Of a DNA stretch of 64,000 nucleotides, positions 10,030 to 20,930 are shown in pieces; within the stretch, counting starts at the first letter, position 1; each line of letters begins with the position of its first letter. The notes under the pieces are model-generated. The model searched no databases. It had not been told where the DNA came from and was given only the letters and a program-made list of their open reading frames with translations. Made by a program: the position numbers and the translations under genes. This DNA comes from Diploptera punctata. Lineage: Eukaryota; Arthropoda; Insecta; Blattodea; Blaberidae. The DNA is taken from the NCBI GenBank assembly GCA_030220185.1, contig JASPKZ010005705.1, positions 424,501 through 488,500 on the forward strand, in the 5' to 3' direction.

Positions 10030-10737
10030 CCGTTGTCTGATTTTCACCCTGACCAGATGATGATCTGAATTGCAGTCTGTCCCTCTAACTGATCTAACAT
10101 CAATGATGCTACTGTGCCAGCGTTTATTCCACTAATACATGATCTATCTGGTTCCGAGTTTCTCTCCTCTGGGGACATCCAGGTGTATTTATGAATATCC
10201 TTATGCTGAAATGTTGTGCTCTCTTAACAATGAGATTCTTTGATGTGGCAAATGTGACTAATCTAACCCCGTTGTCGTTACTATCTTCGTGAAGACTGAA
10301 TTTGCCTATTGTTGGTTTGAATATATCTCTCCTGCCCCACTTTTGCATTAAAATCTCCTAAGACAATTTTCATATGATATCGTGAAAGGCTATCAAATAA
10401 GCATTCTAATTCTTCATAGAACTCATCCTTGATGTTGTCATCTTTATCTTCTGTGGGGGCATGTACATTTACAATTATAAAATCATGTCGTTTACCCTTT
10501 AGAATTATGTATGATATCCTATCACTAACAAATTTAATATCTCGGATAGCGGATAGGATCCTCCTTCTGACTAAAAAACCCGTTCCAAATGCAGGTCTTT
10601 CTGCACCCCCATAGTATAATGCAAAGCTTCCTGATTCCTGACTACCTTCTCCTGGCCACCTAACTTCCTGTAAAGCGACTATATCCAAGGGCGATTTATC
10701 CAATTCCCGCGTTAATATCTCTAGTGCCCCGCTATTG
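10030..10737 (-). pseudogene. LINE A3 endonuclease domain (EEP/APE type), broken
   Basis: The protein would nick target DNA to prime reverse transcription. Visible motifs: LDIVALQEVRW with the metal-binding Glu near the start, VNVHAPTEDKDD, GDFNAKVGQ with a catalytic Asp, NQIDHVLV, and NSDHHLV with the terminal His (about 10045-10075). A frameshift near 10345 separates GDFNAKVG from the following frame, and a TAA follows HVLVE at about 10126. The N-terminal WNVRTL motif is missing because the element is 5'-truncated; it is present at the right window edge. Confidence 0.88.
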
Positions 10738-11250
10738 GTTACATAGATACAAAGACACTTTTTTATTATCTGACGATTCTGGCCAGGATTTTAGAAACAA
10801 ATATGAAAATATTGTATTGTCACGGGTTCTTTACAAGTATACAAAGTTTCAAGTCGATCCAATGTTTATAAATGGGTGAAAATCATGTTAAAAAATTCCG
10901 ATACATAGACACAATGACACTTATTTTGACGTTCTGACGATTCGGGCCAGGATTTTAGAAAATAAATATGAAATTATTATATTGTCATGGGTCCTTTACA
11001 AGTATACAAAGTTTCAAGTCTATCCAATGTTTCTAAGTGGGTGAAAATCGTGTTCAAAGATTCCGTTACAAAATACATAGACAGGTTTTTTGATTTTCTG
11101 ATGATTCTGGCCAGGATTTTAGAAAACAAATACGAAATTATTGTATTGTCACGGGTCCTTTACAAGTATACAAAGTTTCAAGTCGATCCAATTATTTTAA
11201 GTGGGTGAAAATCGAGTTGAAAAATTCCGTTACATAGATAGATAGATAGA
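10738..11250. repeat. Tandem repeat, three ~160-bp units
   Basis: Three direct units follow the LINE, each with GGCCAGGATTTTAGAAA, CCTTTACAAGTATACAAAGT and GTGGGTGAAAATC, ending in TTCCGTTACATAGA or close to it. The array ends in a short GATA run (11228-11245). With 7650-7807 it made four or more units before LINE A3 inserted. Confidence 0.88.
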
Positions 11251-11299
11251 TACAGGTCAAGCTAATATAAAGTGTGTAAAAAGGGAGATGTTATACTAA

Positions 11300-11725
11300 C
11301 AAGGGAACTTCAACCATTGATGCCCGAAACCTACTTTGAAATTATTTCAGAGAAGCTTTGTGATGCACAAAGGCCGTGTCCAAAAAATGATCTGCCGTTT
11401 TTAACTACAATGCACTAAAATCCATCGAAAATCTCTCACTTCAACTATATGGAAGTAATAACGACACATGAATTGGTAGACTGGATAACCCGCACTACAT
11501 GCCGTCCGCGCCGCGTCTCGCCTCACTTCAACTCCACACTTACTTATGCAGGGAGACCATCTGTTCCCTACAGCGGGTTGATATTGCCGGATTCTGGCTT
11601 CAATTTATATGCCTTGCAATGAAAAACGGCAGATCATTTTTTTACACGGCATTGATACATCACAACGCTTCTCTGAGAGAAATTTGAACGTAGGTTTTGG
11701 CTTGTAATGGTTGACAGTTCCCCTG
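11300..11725. mobile_element. MITE with ~110-bp terminal inverted repeats, TAA flanks
   Basis: Left end CAAGGGAACTTCAACCATTG, right end inverted CAGGGGAACTGTCAACCATT. The arms extend inward through AAAAAATGATCTGCCGTTTT on both sides. TAA stands directly outside each end (11297-11299, 11726-11728). A 3-bp TAA target duplication suits PIF/Harbinger elements, but three bases can match by chance. No transposase inside; the frame at 11499-11687 is incidental. Confidence 0.75.
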
Positions 11726-11850
11726 TAAAAAAAATGAAGAAGAACAAATGCTCCTGAATGTTTTTACTTTTTTCGTAAGCATTATTGCCTATATTTTTCT
11801 GTCATAATCATAATTGTTTAATTTCGATCATGGAGCGTCATGGAGCATTA

Positions 11851-11851
11851 C

Positions 11852-11887
<36 letters not shown>
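11851..11887. repeat. (CA)n(TA)n microsatellite
   Basis: Dinucleotide run of CA changing to TA. Confidence 0.95.
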
Positions 11888-11894
11888 ATGGTAT

Positions 11895-12065
11895 GCCATG
11901 TAGATAGAATGGCAGAAAACTATGACACCTAAAAAGAATAATAGAAGACAGAATCCCAAGAAAAATACTAGAATAGTATCACCTTAAAGAAGAAGAAGAG
12001 AATGGCCAAAAATAACGTGGGCTGGTGGTGGTGTAAAGCAGCATGAGGGAAAATTATTAACGATG
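11895..12065 (+). mobile_element. LINE C-terminal fragment, strongly decayed
   Basis: The plus strand reads in shifting frames like RIIEDRIPRKILEYHL followed by RRRMGQK and TWAGGGV, the usual xRIPRK...GRPxxTW ending of LINE ORF2. Stops and frameshifts are frequent. Family not assigned. Confidence 0.5.
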
Positions 12066-12424
12066 GAAATTTGAATGACAAATAAATATGAAGGAGAATG
12101 ACAGCAGATTATGTACAGATTATATACCGACGTTCCATGCACAGTAGATAGATTGGATTCTGAAACAATCTGTAGAAATGGCACGGTAACCGCTTCCTTT
12201 TCCGTTATATTTATAACAACATTTCTTTGTTTTTAAGTGTTCAAAACGTAGTACGTTTGTTCAGCACATTCTCAATAGAGACAAATTACTTTTCAAACAC
12301 CTCTAACATCCCATCCGCGTTCATAATTTAAAGCAAATACGGAATAAACTAAAATGTACACCACGACGAAAATGCTTCAGTTTTCAAATCATTCGTGAGA
12401 AATGTTTCTCCAACCAACAAGTAA
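12066..12424. other. No recognised feature
   Basis: AT-rich spacer. No ATG frame with recognisable similarity and no repeat shared with the rest of the window. Confidence 0.45.
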
Positions 12425-12596
12425 ATTAAAATATTTCCAAAATTGCATTCAAAATTAATCATAACTAGATCCTGGATTACTTACTTAATTTTTATTTTAT
12501 TTTATTTTATTTTATTATTAAAATATTTCCAAAATTGCATTCAAAATTAATCATAACTAGATCCTGGATTACTTAATTTTTATTTTATTTTATTTT
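12425..12596. repeat. Tandem duplication, period 92 bp, with (TTTTA)n
   Basis: ATTAAAATATTTCCAAAATT starts at 12425 and again at 12517. The following bases through CTAGATCCTGGATTACTTA agree, and each unit ends in TTTTA repeats. The near identity suggests a recent local duplication. Confidence 0.9.
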
Positions 12597-12694
12597 TACT
12601 GGAGACTATATATCACATTCTATGGTAGATAATAGAGTATTTGATTTTATGATGTCCTTTGACACTGAGGGCATTAGCGTCGCAATTGAAATTT

Positions 12695-13357
12695 ATCATA
12701 AGTAATGCCACGAGTGATTTCCATATTATCGATAAATTCACGACTCACGAAGTGAGGAGTGAATTTATCTAGAGGATTTGGAAATGAAGAGTGGCATTTG
12801 TTAGGACTATTTAACGAATAAAATTAAGCTGTTTACTCACAAATCATTATTTAAATATAGTTATTTTAAAATATTTATATATTTAATGTAAACGGCGATG
12901 TTTGAAAACAAATGAGAAACAATAGGTACGCTTCATCTGCTTCCTTTGTTTATCACTGAAACCAGATCATACTAATTATTGTAAATATGACAATTATATT
13001 TTTCTGGATTATTACCTGGGAAAAAATACATTTAAGAAAGTGCAAAGAGTGGTTTCTTTTTTTGGTGGTATAATAAATTGCTACAAATGTTTTTATATTA
13101 ACTCCTGCAAGCGCTATGTGTTGACATCTATGCACTATATATACAATCTGGTAGCCGTATTTCTTATAGGCTCAGTCACTGCAAAATAATGGTCAGACCT
13201 GTTCAGAATATTAAAAAGGAGGAGCTTTCTTTTTAATATGGTAAATATAACACTGATAAATATTTCCTGAAACACGACTCTGATTGGTTGTAAAACATAT
13301 ATCATTGAAACGTGATTGGTCATTGACTCCCATTTGGGGCATGAGTTAAATAGTCAT
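12695..13357 (+). repeat. Family S repeat, unit 1
   Basis: A ~660-bp unit. Its left end is a palindrome of ~110 bp: TAATGCCACGAGTGATTTCC against GGAAATGAAGAGTGGCATTT, with inner GATAAATTCAC against GTGAATTTATC. GGACTATTTAACGAAT (12804-12819) is mirrored by ATGAGTTAAATAGTC at the right end (13341-13355). A second unit follows with no spacer. No long frame. Other copies: 13357-13951, 19635-21620 and, inverted, 49467-50238. Confidence 0.8.
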
Positions 13358-13951
13358 AAGTAATGTCACGAGTGATTTCCGAAGTGACGAGTGAATTTAT
13401 CTAGAGGGTTTGGAAATCAAGAGTGGCATTTGTTAGGACTATTTAATGAATAAAATTAAATTGTTTACTCAAAAATCATTATTTAAATATACTTACCAAT
13501 ATTTTAAAATATGTTTGCATTTAATGTAAACGGCGATGTTTGAATAATACAAATCAGAAATGTGAGATTATGTGATTCACTGAAACTTGATCATATTACT
13601 TATTGCCAAATAGGATCGCAATATTGTAAGGATGCACTCTAGTGGTGAAATAATGAAGCACATGAAACTGTATATTATAATGAACATTATAAGTTATTAA
13701 TTTATTTTTTTAGTAAACAACTCAGTAAAGTCAAGGAATCTGTTCATTATTTGCTATATTCAATATATTTCTTAGGGAAAAATAATGTTCTGAGCTGTTC
13801 AGAATATTAAAAAGGAGGAGCGATAAAGAGCGAGGTGAAACACGACTATCATTGGTTGTAATAGAAAATTCATCGAAACGTGATTGGTCATTGACCACTA
13901 TTTGAGGTGTATACTTTTAATAATCATACTATTTGAGGTATGAGTTAAATA
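13357..13951 (+). repeat. Family S repeat, unit 2
   Basis: Starts with ATAAGTAATGTCACGAGTGA directly after unit 1 and ends in GTATGAGTTAAATAGTCC. The left hairpin is shorter than in unit 1. Confidence 0.8.
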
Positions 13952-14314
13952 GTCCTTGTAAAGGATGACAATTTCTACATAGAGATTTTATAATTCAGGC
14001 TTGTTTTTTCTTTTTCTTCTATTTTTTTCATGTTTTCCATGGCGCGACAGATCTAGTAGTCCTTGTCCTACCAGCCGGCTGCTGGTTTTCACACCCATGT
14101 AAGTGAATGATAACCAGCCAGTAGGCCTATAGGGGTGATATGTGGTCAGCATGTCGGGTCCTTATACCTTTATAAGTTTTTTTTTAATCCCAAGCTGCTA
14201 TTTATTGGATCTATCCCAATTCCTTACGATGCTGTGCGGAAAACGGGCCGAAATTCCTTGAGAAAAGTTCTTACAAAAGTGGCATAAAGAGACTGACACC
14301 AATATAAATGTGAT
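13952..14314. other. Spacer, no recognised gene
   Basis: Includes 14040-14170 with a GC-richer stretch (ACCAGCCGGCTGCTGG palindrome) that may be a repeat remnant. Nothing I can name. Confidence 0.4.
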
Positions 14315-14328
14315 TATGAAGATGATTA

Positions 14329-14730
14329 GGAGATTACACGTATTTGAGAATAAAGTACTTAGGAAAATATTTGGACCAAAGAGAGATGAACAAACAGATG
14401 AATGGAGAAGACTACTTAACAATGAACTACATGGTCTTTATAGGAAGCCAGATATAATAAGAACAGTTAAGTCTCGTAGACTGCGATGGGTAGGACATGT
14501 TGCACGTATGGGGAATGAAAGACTTGCATGGAAACTTCTTGTAGGAAAGCCAGAGGGAAAACGCCCAGATGGTAGACCAAGAATGAGGTGGGAGAATAAC
14601 ATTAACTATGATTTGAGGTAAGTAGATTATACAGGGAATGATTGGAAAGCATTGGCTCAGGATAGGGATGTATGGAGAGCTTGTGTCCGTGCGGCCATGA
14701 ACCTACGGGTTCGATATGCCAGTGAGTAAG
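14329..14730 (+). mobile_element. LINE family A, copy A4
   Basis: 5'-truncated 3' end, 402 bp. The frame from 14329 reads RRLHVFENKVLRKIFGPKRD, then WVGHVARMGNERLAWKLL and GRPRMRWENNINYDLR before a TAA. Ends TGCCAGTGAGTAAG. A 14-bp duplication TATGAAGATGATTA lies at 14315-14328 and 14731-14744. Confidence 0.92.
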
Positions 14731-14794
14731 TATGAAGATGATTATCAAAGATCAATAAATTAGACATATAAAAAAGCAAGTAAGTACTACATGG

Positions 14795-15058
14795 AATAAA
14801 ATACTTCGGACTGCGATGGGCAGGACATATGGCACGAATGGTGAATCAAAGACGTACATGGAAGCTTTTTGTAGGAAAACCAGAAGGTAAACTCCCAGTT
14901 GGTAGACCAAGAATGAGGTGGGAGAATAACTAACTATGATTTGAGAGAAGTTGATTATATAGGAGACGATTGGAAAACAACTCAGGATAGGGATTTATGG
15001 AGAGCTTATGTCCGCGCGGCCAAAAACCTACGGGTTCGATAATGCCAGTGAGTAAGTA
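14795..15058 (+). mobile_element. LINE family A, copy A5
   Basis: 3' end fragment beginning near CTTCGGACTGCGATGGGCAG and ending GCCAGTGAGTAAGTAAG. Small deletions break the frame after GRPRMRWENN. Confidence 0.88.
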
Positions 15059-15079
15059 AGAGTAAGGACAATAATCTTC

Positions 15080-15285
15080 AAAATAATTGGTAGAAAAATA
15101 TAATTTTTCGGCTGCATATTTAATTACAATAATTTCCTTAAAACAAGGGAAAAAAATAAGGGGAAGACCAAGGAAGAATGTTCTGGAAGATGTAACAAAA
15201 TTTATTGGATGTCATAAAACGAAAAGTATAGCTGAATTAAGAGAAGAATGGTTCAACTCGCAAGACATTATCTAGAAGAAGAAGA
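15080..15285 (+). mobile_element. LINE C-terminal fragment, other family
   Basis: A 62-residue open frame with KIRGRPRKNVLEDVTKFIG, then ELREEWFNSQDI. The GRPRKxxLEDV pattern is the usual end of LINE ORF2. It is followed by a GAAGAAGAA tail-like run (15275-15285). It lacks a credible own start, so it is a fragment, not a gene. Confidence 0.55.
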
Positions 15286-15884
15286 ATAAAAAGAAAAGAA
15301 AGGTTATGTTGATGATAGGGATTTATCTGAAGATTTCCTTGTTTATGACCACCAAGGTTTCACCAAATATTTAATAATCTTGTAATATGACGTCAGTTCA
15401 GAAATGTACGAATTGCAGTATGAAGTAATCCTTACACATGTGGTTTCGATGTAAACAATAAATACATTTAGCAGTCACTTGTTCTAAATATAAATAAGAC
15501 TAGCTGGTGTTAAATTTCTCAAGTGTCAATATGATTGGCATTCAAGTATTAAAAGAAATGAATACTGAAACATCTAACAATCCATTACTTTGTTGGAAAA
15601 TTTTTACTTCTGTATATGAAATATAAAGGTTGCTGATCAGAGAGAAAGCTCAGGAATATTAATGCTCAATGTAAACTGTTTACATTGGCAACTTTTTATA
15701 GACGTACCTCAATGGAGACTGTGTTTCCTTATTTTCAGTACAAATAAACAGAACATCGTGAAATGTAAGTGTGAATTACACAACTATATTCCTATTTTTA
15801 ATTTTATAATGCTGGTACTAGTAAACTCCCGTAATATAATGAAATGTAGTATATATGAAAAACATCGGGAATTTAATATACTAA
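15286..15884. other. No recognised feature
   Basis: AT-rich sequence. The 128-residue frame from 15662 only becomes meaningful after about 15890, where an RT relic begins; its upstream part is non-coding. Confidence 0.4.
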
Positions 15885-16785
15885 CTTTTATGATATTCAT
15901 TGATTATCATGAAGCCTTCGACACAGAAAACAGAATAAAATTATGGGATATCTTACTTGATGCAGGAATACCTAAGCATTTAATTCAAGCGATTCAAAGC
16001 ATGTACGAGTATCATAACACACGAATTCGAATAAAGATAAATAATTAAATCAGCAAATCGGATAGACTAATAGCCCAAGGAGTAACCCCTCAACACATTA
16101 ATGTATGCAGATGATCAAGTAATATTGGCTACTTCTGAAGATCACCTACAGAGAGCAGGATTGTCAAAGATAACCCAAAATTATAATTTACAAATTTCGG
16201 TAAGAAAAAAACTGTGGCATTTTAAGGGAAAATACCGATACGAACTAAAATTGTTATTAACAACAATATAATAGAACAAATTAATAACTTTACTTATCTT
16301 GGCTGCAACCTTTCCTGCGGCACATGTAAAGACATAGACATAAAACTGATCAAATTCTAAAAACTTATACGAACTATAAAAACACTCTTCTCCGAAAAGT
16401 ACGCCAGATACAATTCTAAAATTTTATAAAACAATAGCTCTTTATGACTCTGAAACCTGGACTCTTACTACAGGTAAATTACATAGGATAGTAGCTGCAG
16501 AAATGAAGTTATTAAGACCTTTAGCGGGTTATATGAAATGAAGACATCCGCAAAGCTCTCAACACACCATCAATAACTGAAACCATCGAAATATACCAAT
16601 ATAATTGGCATGAACACCTCCATAGAATGCCAAATAATAGACCGCCTCTGCAGCTATTCAACTACAGGCCCACAGGGTGAAGAGATCCAGGACGACCTAA
16701 GAAACGATGGAGGGGCCAATTTCTATCCTGAAGTGGAACAGGCCAATGGCTTAATCCCTGATTGTTATTAATGATGATGATGATG
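15885..16785 (+). mobile_element. LINE family B, RT relic with GAT tail
   Basis: Plus-strand pieces of a reverse transcriptase: FIDYHEAFDTENRIKLWDIL (motif A region), YADDQVILATSEDHLQ (motif C, offset frame near 16095-16150), FTYLGCNLSCG, TLKPGLLL in place of the ETWTLT motif, NWHEHLHRMPNN and GRPKKRWRGQF. It ends in a GATGATGATGAT run. Many frameshifts and internal deletions: the span is far shorter than an intact RT. A different family from A, because the thumb and tail differ. Confidence 0.8.
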
Positions 16786-17116
16786 TATATAATACACGAT
16801 TAAAATGATGTAAACTATCACATTACTTTTTATATCCCATGTCTTAACTTTTATTTAAAATAGTAAATGATTTTACGATTCCGTAGGTATGTAGCGTTTT
16901 ATTTAACGATGGTCTTTAACATTTAAGGTCATTAGCCTGAAAAGTCCCACAAATTTTGCCCAGAGCCTCTTTGTTTCAAGCTTGAGTTTCAAGGAATCAG
17001 AAAGTCCCATAAATTGACAATACGACACAGAACCCACGTCTTTACTTCGTTTTCGAAGGAAATAATACTAAGTTATGGATATAAATATAGATGAATGTAT
17101 GAAGTTCTGAAATATA
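16786..17116. other. Spacer with possible repeat remnant
   Basis: 16885-17045 (TAGCGTTTTATTTAACGATG and following) resembles a dispersed repeat I associate with insect genomes, but it is too diverged to name. No coding signal. Confidence 0.3.
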
Positions 17117-17475
17117 CTTCATCATCATCCATGCAAGTATTAGGCAATGTGGCCTGTTACGGTGTCAAAGAGGAATTTTTAATCCAGCACTTTTTTGGAC
17201 GTCCCAGAGATCTTTTGCGTTGGGGGCAATAACGAAGCATGACTTTTGGAACTCTAAGAGATGGCATTCGTTAAAGATGGACTTTCCAGTTGTTCAGCTA
17301 GTTTTGTATATGGCGGAGAATAGGTTCTACATCCAACTCTTCCATAATTTCCTCATTTCTTTTATAGTTCCACTTTGTATAGCCTGCTGTACGACGCATA
17401 ATTCGCATCTCACTTGCTGTTATTCGGCTTTCATCTCTCCTTCGTACTGTACAAAAAATACTTTTATATAAGAAA
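17117..17475 (-). mobile_element. LINE C-terminal fragment, minus strand, ATG/GAT-tailed
   Basis: Minus-strand translation gives RRDESRITASEMRIMRRTAG, YKRNEEIMEELDVEP, NNWKVHLNRMPS and RSLGRPKKCWI, then a CATCATCATC tail on the left. This is the thumb-to-end part of a family-B-like LINE. The plus-strand frame 17220-17471 is its shadow. Confidence 0.72.
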
Positions 17476-17555
17476 AGTTTGTATAGTGGTCAGAGAAAGA
17501 TTAGAAGAGATTCTTATAGAAAAGCCGCGACCTGAACACGGTTCTTGCTCCAAAT

Positions 17556-17590
<35 letters not shown>
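17556..17590. repeat. (GAT)n microsatellite
   Basis: Pure GAT triplets. The aspartate- or histidine-rich frames reported over it are artefacts. Probably a LINE tail expanded. Confidence 0.95.
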
Positions 17591-17889
17591 ATCCTGAAGG
17601 CGATTCTAAGGGTAGAACATACACGTTAACACAAACAAAAATGGGAAGACTCTTATACACATACCATTGGAGACTTCCCAATTTTCGTCTTAATCTATAG
17701 GTTACATATTCCAAACCAGATTTTCTTTTTGGATTAATCTCATTGAATAATTACTTGTTTTAAAACGAAGTAACGTAAGGTTATGGCTGCTCCTAGGGCT
17801 CCGAAAAATGGACTTTGACTAAAAATCAACTAAAAAGTACAATCTGCAAAAATGAGTTTACTGAGACATCTAGATGGATATACATTACA
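17591..17889. other. No recognised feature
   Basis: Spacer between the GAT tract and the next LINE relic; nothing identifiable. Confidence 0.4.
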
Positions 17890-18022
17890 AGATAAAAAAT
17901 AAAGCAAATATAATAGGAATGATCTTAGTATAATCAGCTAAACAGATACAATCAAAGAATACAAACAAAATCGGTTTGACCACATCAAAAGAATGGATGA
18001 AGAACGTGTAACAAAACAGTTA

Positions 18023-18058
<36 letters not shown>

Positions 18059-18180
18059 CTAGAGGGTTATAGACCTGTGGGAAGGCCAAGATCACGATGG
18101 AGAGATCAATTTTCTACATGAGACTGGAACGAACCTTTTGCAGTTCAGTGGGTGAAGAATAAGAAGAATATGATGTAATG
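17890..18180 (+). mobile_element. LINE C-terminal fragment split by a TA microsatellite
   Basis: Plus strand reads TIKEYKQNRFDHIKRMDEER, a (TA)n run at 18030-18055, then EGYRPVGRPRSRWRDQF and the family-B-like end. The microsatellite has expanded inside the former coding region. Confidence 0.72.
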
Positions 18181-18387
18181 TAAATTACCCAAGCATAAAG
18201 AATTGTCAAGGAACCGTACTAGGAGGACTTGATGACATGAAAATAATAATATTTACCTCCCGCATTTAAATTTCCAAATAGAATAGAAAGGTTTTCTTTA
18301 ATGATGAAACATATTTTATAGACTCCCGCCAGGTGAAGTTTAAATCGCATTAATCACATTTCTAACAAATGACAGACGTCCCATAAT

Positions 18388-18480
18388 CTCTTAATAAATT
18401 ATTAACTCATTTTAAATTAATTTGTTCTGTAATCTTTAAATAAATTATTAACTCATTTCAAATTAATTTGTTTTGTAATA
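18388..18480. repeat. Tandem duplication, period ~47-51 bp
   Basis: AATAAATTATTAACTCATTT is repeated with the following AAATTAATTTGTTTTGTAAT segment. Two units only. Confidence 0.85.
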
Positions 18481-18774
18481 CCGATTTTTTTCGGTATACT
18501 TCAATATTATACTGTGAAAATTAGGAGAGAAATAATAAAAAGACAAATCTATTTCAATACAACACATTTCTGGTTCAATTTCCGTCTTTGTCATTTATTC
18601 AATTTTTTGTTTGTTTGCTTTGTTTAAAGTCACGGAACTAATTTTGACGCTTGCATGTAAGCTCCTGAGAATAGAAATTTTGACAGGAATATATTTTATA
18701 TATCCAAGAGTTTTTTTAACATCACATATTATAACTGTAATTAAATAAACATTTTAAACTTTTTATGTCAAAAG
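18481..18774. other. No recognised feature
   Basis: AT-rich spacer without frames or repeats shared elsewhere in the window. Confidence 0.4.
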
Positions 18775-19372
18775 TAACGGCATTGTTAGGAGAAGATCCA
18801 ATCAGAATTGGCCCTAAGATAATATACAATAACAAATGCCTAGAACAAGTATAAAATTTCAACTATTATGTTGTGAAATATCTTATTAAAATGAAAAAGA
18901 TGTGAACAAGAAAATCACCAAATTTACACAAATCTTAGGAAAATAAATAATATATTAAAAGCTTAATTAGCACAAAAACCCACAAGAATAAAAATATATA
19001 ATACTTTGGAATTACCCTCCCCTTTATACGAAACTGAGATTTGGACATTAAGAAAAAGAGACAAGAGCAGAATTAAAGCAACGGAAATTATGTTTCTCAG
19101 AAAGACAGCAGGATACATTCTTTCAGATCGAAAAAAAATAATAAATTTTAGAAGTAGAATCAGTAGAAGAAAAACTCAACATATATAAATTAAACTTGGT
19201 ATATACATGTAAAAAGAATTGATAATTCAAGAATCCCACAAAAATGATGATGCAATATAAACACAAAGGACATCGTCGACCAGTAAGATCCCTTAAAAAG
19301 GCTGCTAGATGAGGCCGCCGAAACAGGTCTAAAAGGGCCTAATTCGTGACGGATGATGATGATTTAACTTTT
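18775..19372 (+). mobile_element. LINE family B relic, thumb to 3' end
   Basis: Plus strand reads FNYYVVKYLIKMKKM (thumb), LPLYETEIWTLRKRDKSRIK, EIMFLRKTAGYILSDRKK, HKGHRRPVRSLKKA and an end with GGATGATGATGAT. The frame at 19006-19188 holds the middle part. It is a decayed fragment; the ATG there is internal to the former ORF2. Confidence 0.72.
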
Positions 19373-19479
19373 TATACATAGCCTATACAAAATTTCGAAC
19401 ATAATTTCGAAATAATCTTCTCAGGCAAATTTTTCGCATGCGACAGTTAATACAACAAAAGAGAAAAACAAAATTCTGC

Positions 19480-19572
19480 CTGATCCGGATTTGAACACAA
19501 AATCTCCAGCTTTATGCGCTGGCACCCTAATCAATTATACTAAAGAGGCATGCAGGAGGAGACACAAAATGT
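19480..19572 (-). repeat. tRNA-like SINE remnant
   Basis: Minus strand has a T-arm-like TTCAAATCCGGATCAG. A box A-like segment lies about 60 bp upstream (TAATTGATTAGGGTGCCAGC). Too diverged for a firm call. Confidence 0.35.
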
Positions 19573-19634
19573 TCTCAATTTGAAATACCCCGCGGAACTC
19601 AGGATATGAACTCCCATTCACATTACAACAGGTC

Positions 19635-20930
19635 ATATTCATAAGTAATGTCACGAGTGATTTGGAAATCATCTAGATAAATTGGAAAATAAGAGTTGCA
19701 TTTGCTAGGACTATTTAACGAAAAAAATCAAGCTGTTTACTCAAAAATAATTATTTAAATATTAGTTACCGGTATTTTGAAATATTTGTATATTTAATGT
19801 AAACGACGATGTTTGAAAACAAATTAGAAATGTGTAGCTATGTTTCATTTGATTATTCACTGTAACTTTATAATAGTATTTACTGCCAAATAGGATCGCA
19901 ATCAGCGATAACCCAATAAGATCGCAATATTGTAAGAATGCACCCTAGTGGAGAAAAAATTAAACACATCAAACTGTATATACTTACTTACTCACTGGCA
20001 CTATCGAACCCGTAGGTTCATGACCGCACGGACATAAGCTCTCCATACATCCCTATCCTGAGCTAATGCTTTCCAATCATTCCCTGTATAATCTACTTCC
20101 CTCAAATCATAGTTAATGTTATTCTCCCACCTCATTCTTGGTCTACCAACTGGGCGTTTTCCCTCTGGCTTTCCTACAAGAAGCTTCCATGCAAGTCTTT
20201 CATTCCCCATACGTGCAATATGTCCTGCCCATCGCAGTCTACGAGACTTAACTGTTATTATATCTGGCTTCCTGTAAAGACCATGTAGTTCATTGTTATG
20301 TAGTCTTCTCCATTCACCTGTCTGTTCATCTCTCTTTGGTCCAAAAATGTCCCTAAGTACTTTATTCTCAAATACTTGTAATCTCCTTTCCTCTCTTAAA
20401 GTAAGAGTCCATGTTACGCACCCATATAATATAACTGGTAGAATAATTGTTTTATATATTTTCAGTTTAACGTTTTTTGAAAGGAGTTGGGACATCAAGA
20501 GTCTCTGCAATGCATAATAGCACGCATTTCCAGAATTGAGCCTATGTTTAATTTCTTTGTGCATCTCATTCCTATTTGTGATTATTGTTCCTAGGTATCA
20601 TCAAACTGTATATTATAACCAAAATTATAGGTTAACATTTTGTTCTAGTAAACAGCTCAGTAAAATCATAATTTAAAAAACACAATTATTAAACACACAA
20701 TCAAATGTGTAGTTCGAAGGAATCTGTTCATTATTTGCTACATTCAAAATATTTGTTGGAGAGTCAGTCACCGTAAAATAATGATGTGACTTGTTCAGAA
20801 TATTAAAAAGGAGAAGCTTTCTTTATTTTGGTGAACAGAATTCGGTAAACACGACTGTGTTTAGTTGTAAAACCAAATTGATTGAACTGTGATTGGTCAC
20901 TGACTCACATCTGGGCTATGAGTTAAATAG
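19635..20930 (+). repeat. Family S repeat, unit 3, split by LINE A6
   Basis: Starts ATAAGTAATGTCACGAGTGA and ends CTATGAGTTAAATAGT. Without the 618-bp LINE and its duplicated target it is about 665 bp, matching unit 1 in length. It is followed directly by unit 4. Confidence 0.8.
19981..20598 (-). mobile_element. LINE family A, copy A6
   Basis: 5'-truncated LINE with the 3' tail at the left. The frame 20564-20001 is open over 187 residues and covers MHKEIKHRLNSGNACYYALQ, ILPVILYGCVTWTLTLREER and GRPRMRWENNINYDLREVDY to the natural C-terminus (...NLRVR). A perfect 14-bp duplication, CATCAAACTGTATA, lies at 19967-19980 and 20599-20612. Good frame and duplication make this one of the younger insertions. 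Confidence 0.95.

Larger units (their letters stand above)
7808..10737 (-). mobile_element. LINE family A, copy A3 (longest copy)
   Basis: A 2.93-kb 5'-truncated non-LTR retrotransposon with its 3' end at the left ((CTTA)n tail, then TCACTGGCACTATCGAACCC). From 5' to 3' on the minus strand it encodes an apurinic-type endonuclease, a linker, reverse transcriptase and a C-terminal segment with GRPRMRWENNINYDLREV. The 13-bp duplication GTTACATAGATAC flanks it (7795-7807 and 10738-10750). Missing 5' sequence corresponds to what is seen at 63590-63930. Several frameshifts make it inactive. CFDP2-like endonuclease plus this RT is typical of RTE/BovB-type LINEs; clade call moderate. Confidence 0.92.

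Noticed and set aside
11499..11687. 62-residue frame starting MPSAPRLASLQ
   Set aside because: Lies in the interior and right arm of the MITE; no similarity and no expected coding capacity.
17414..17714. Poly-Asp and poly-His frames
   Set aside because: GAT repeat in two readings; the remainder is a LINE shadow or spacer.
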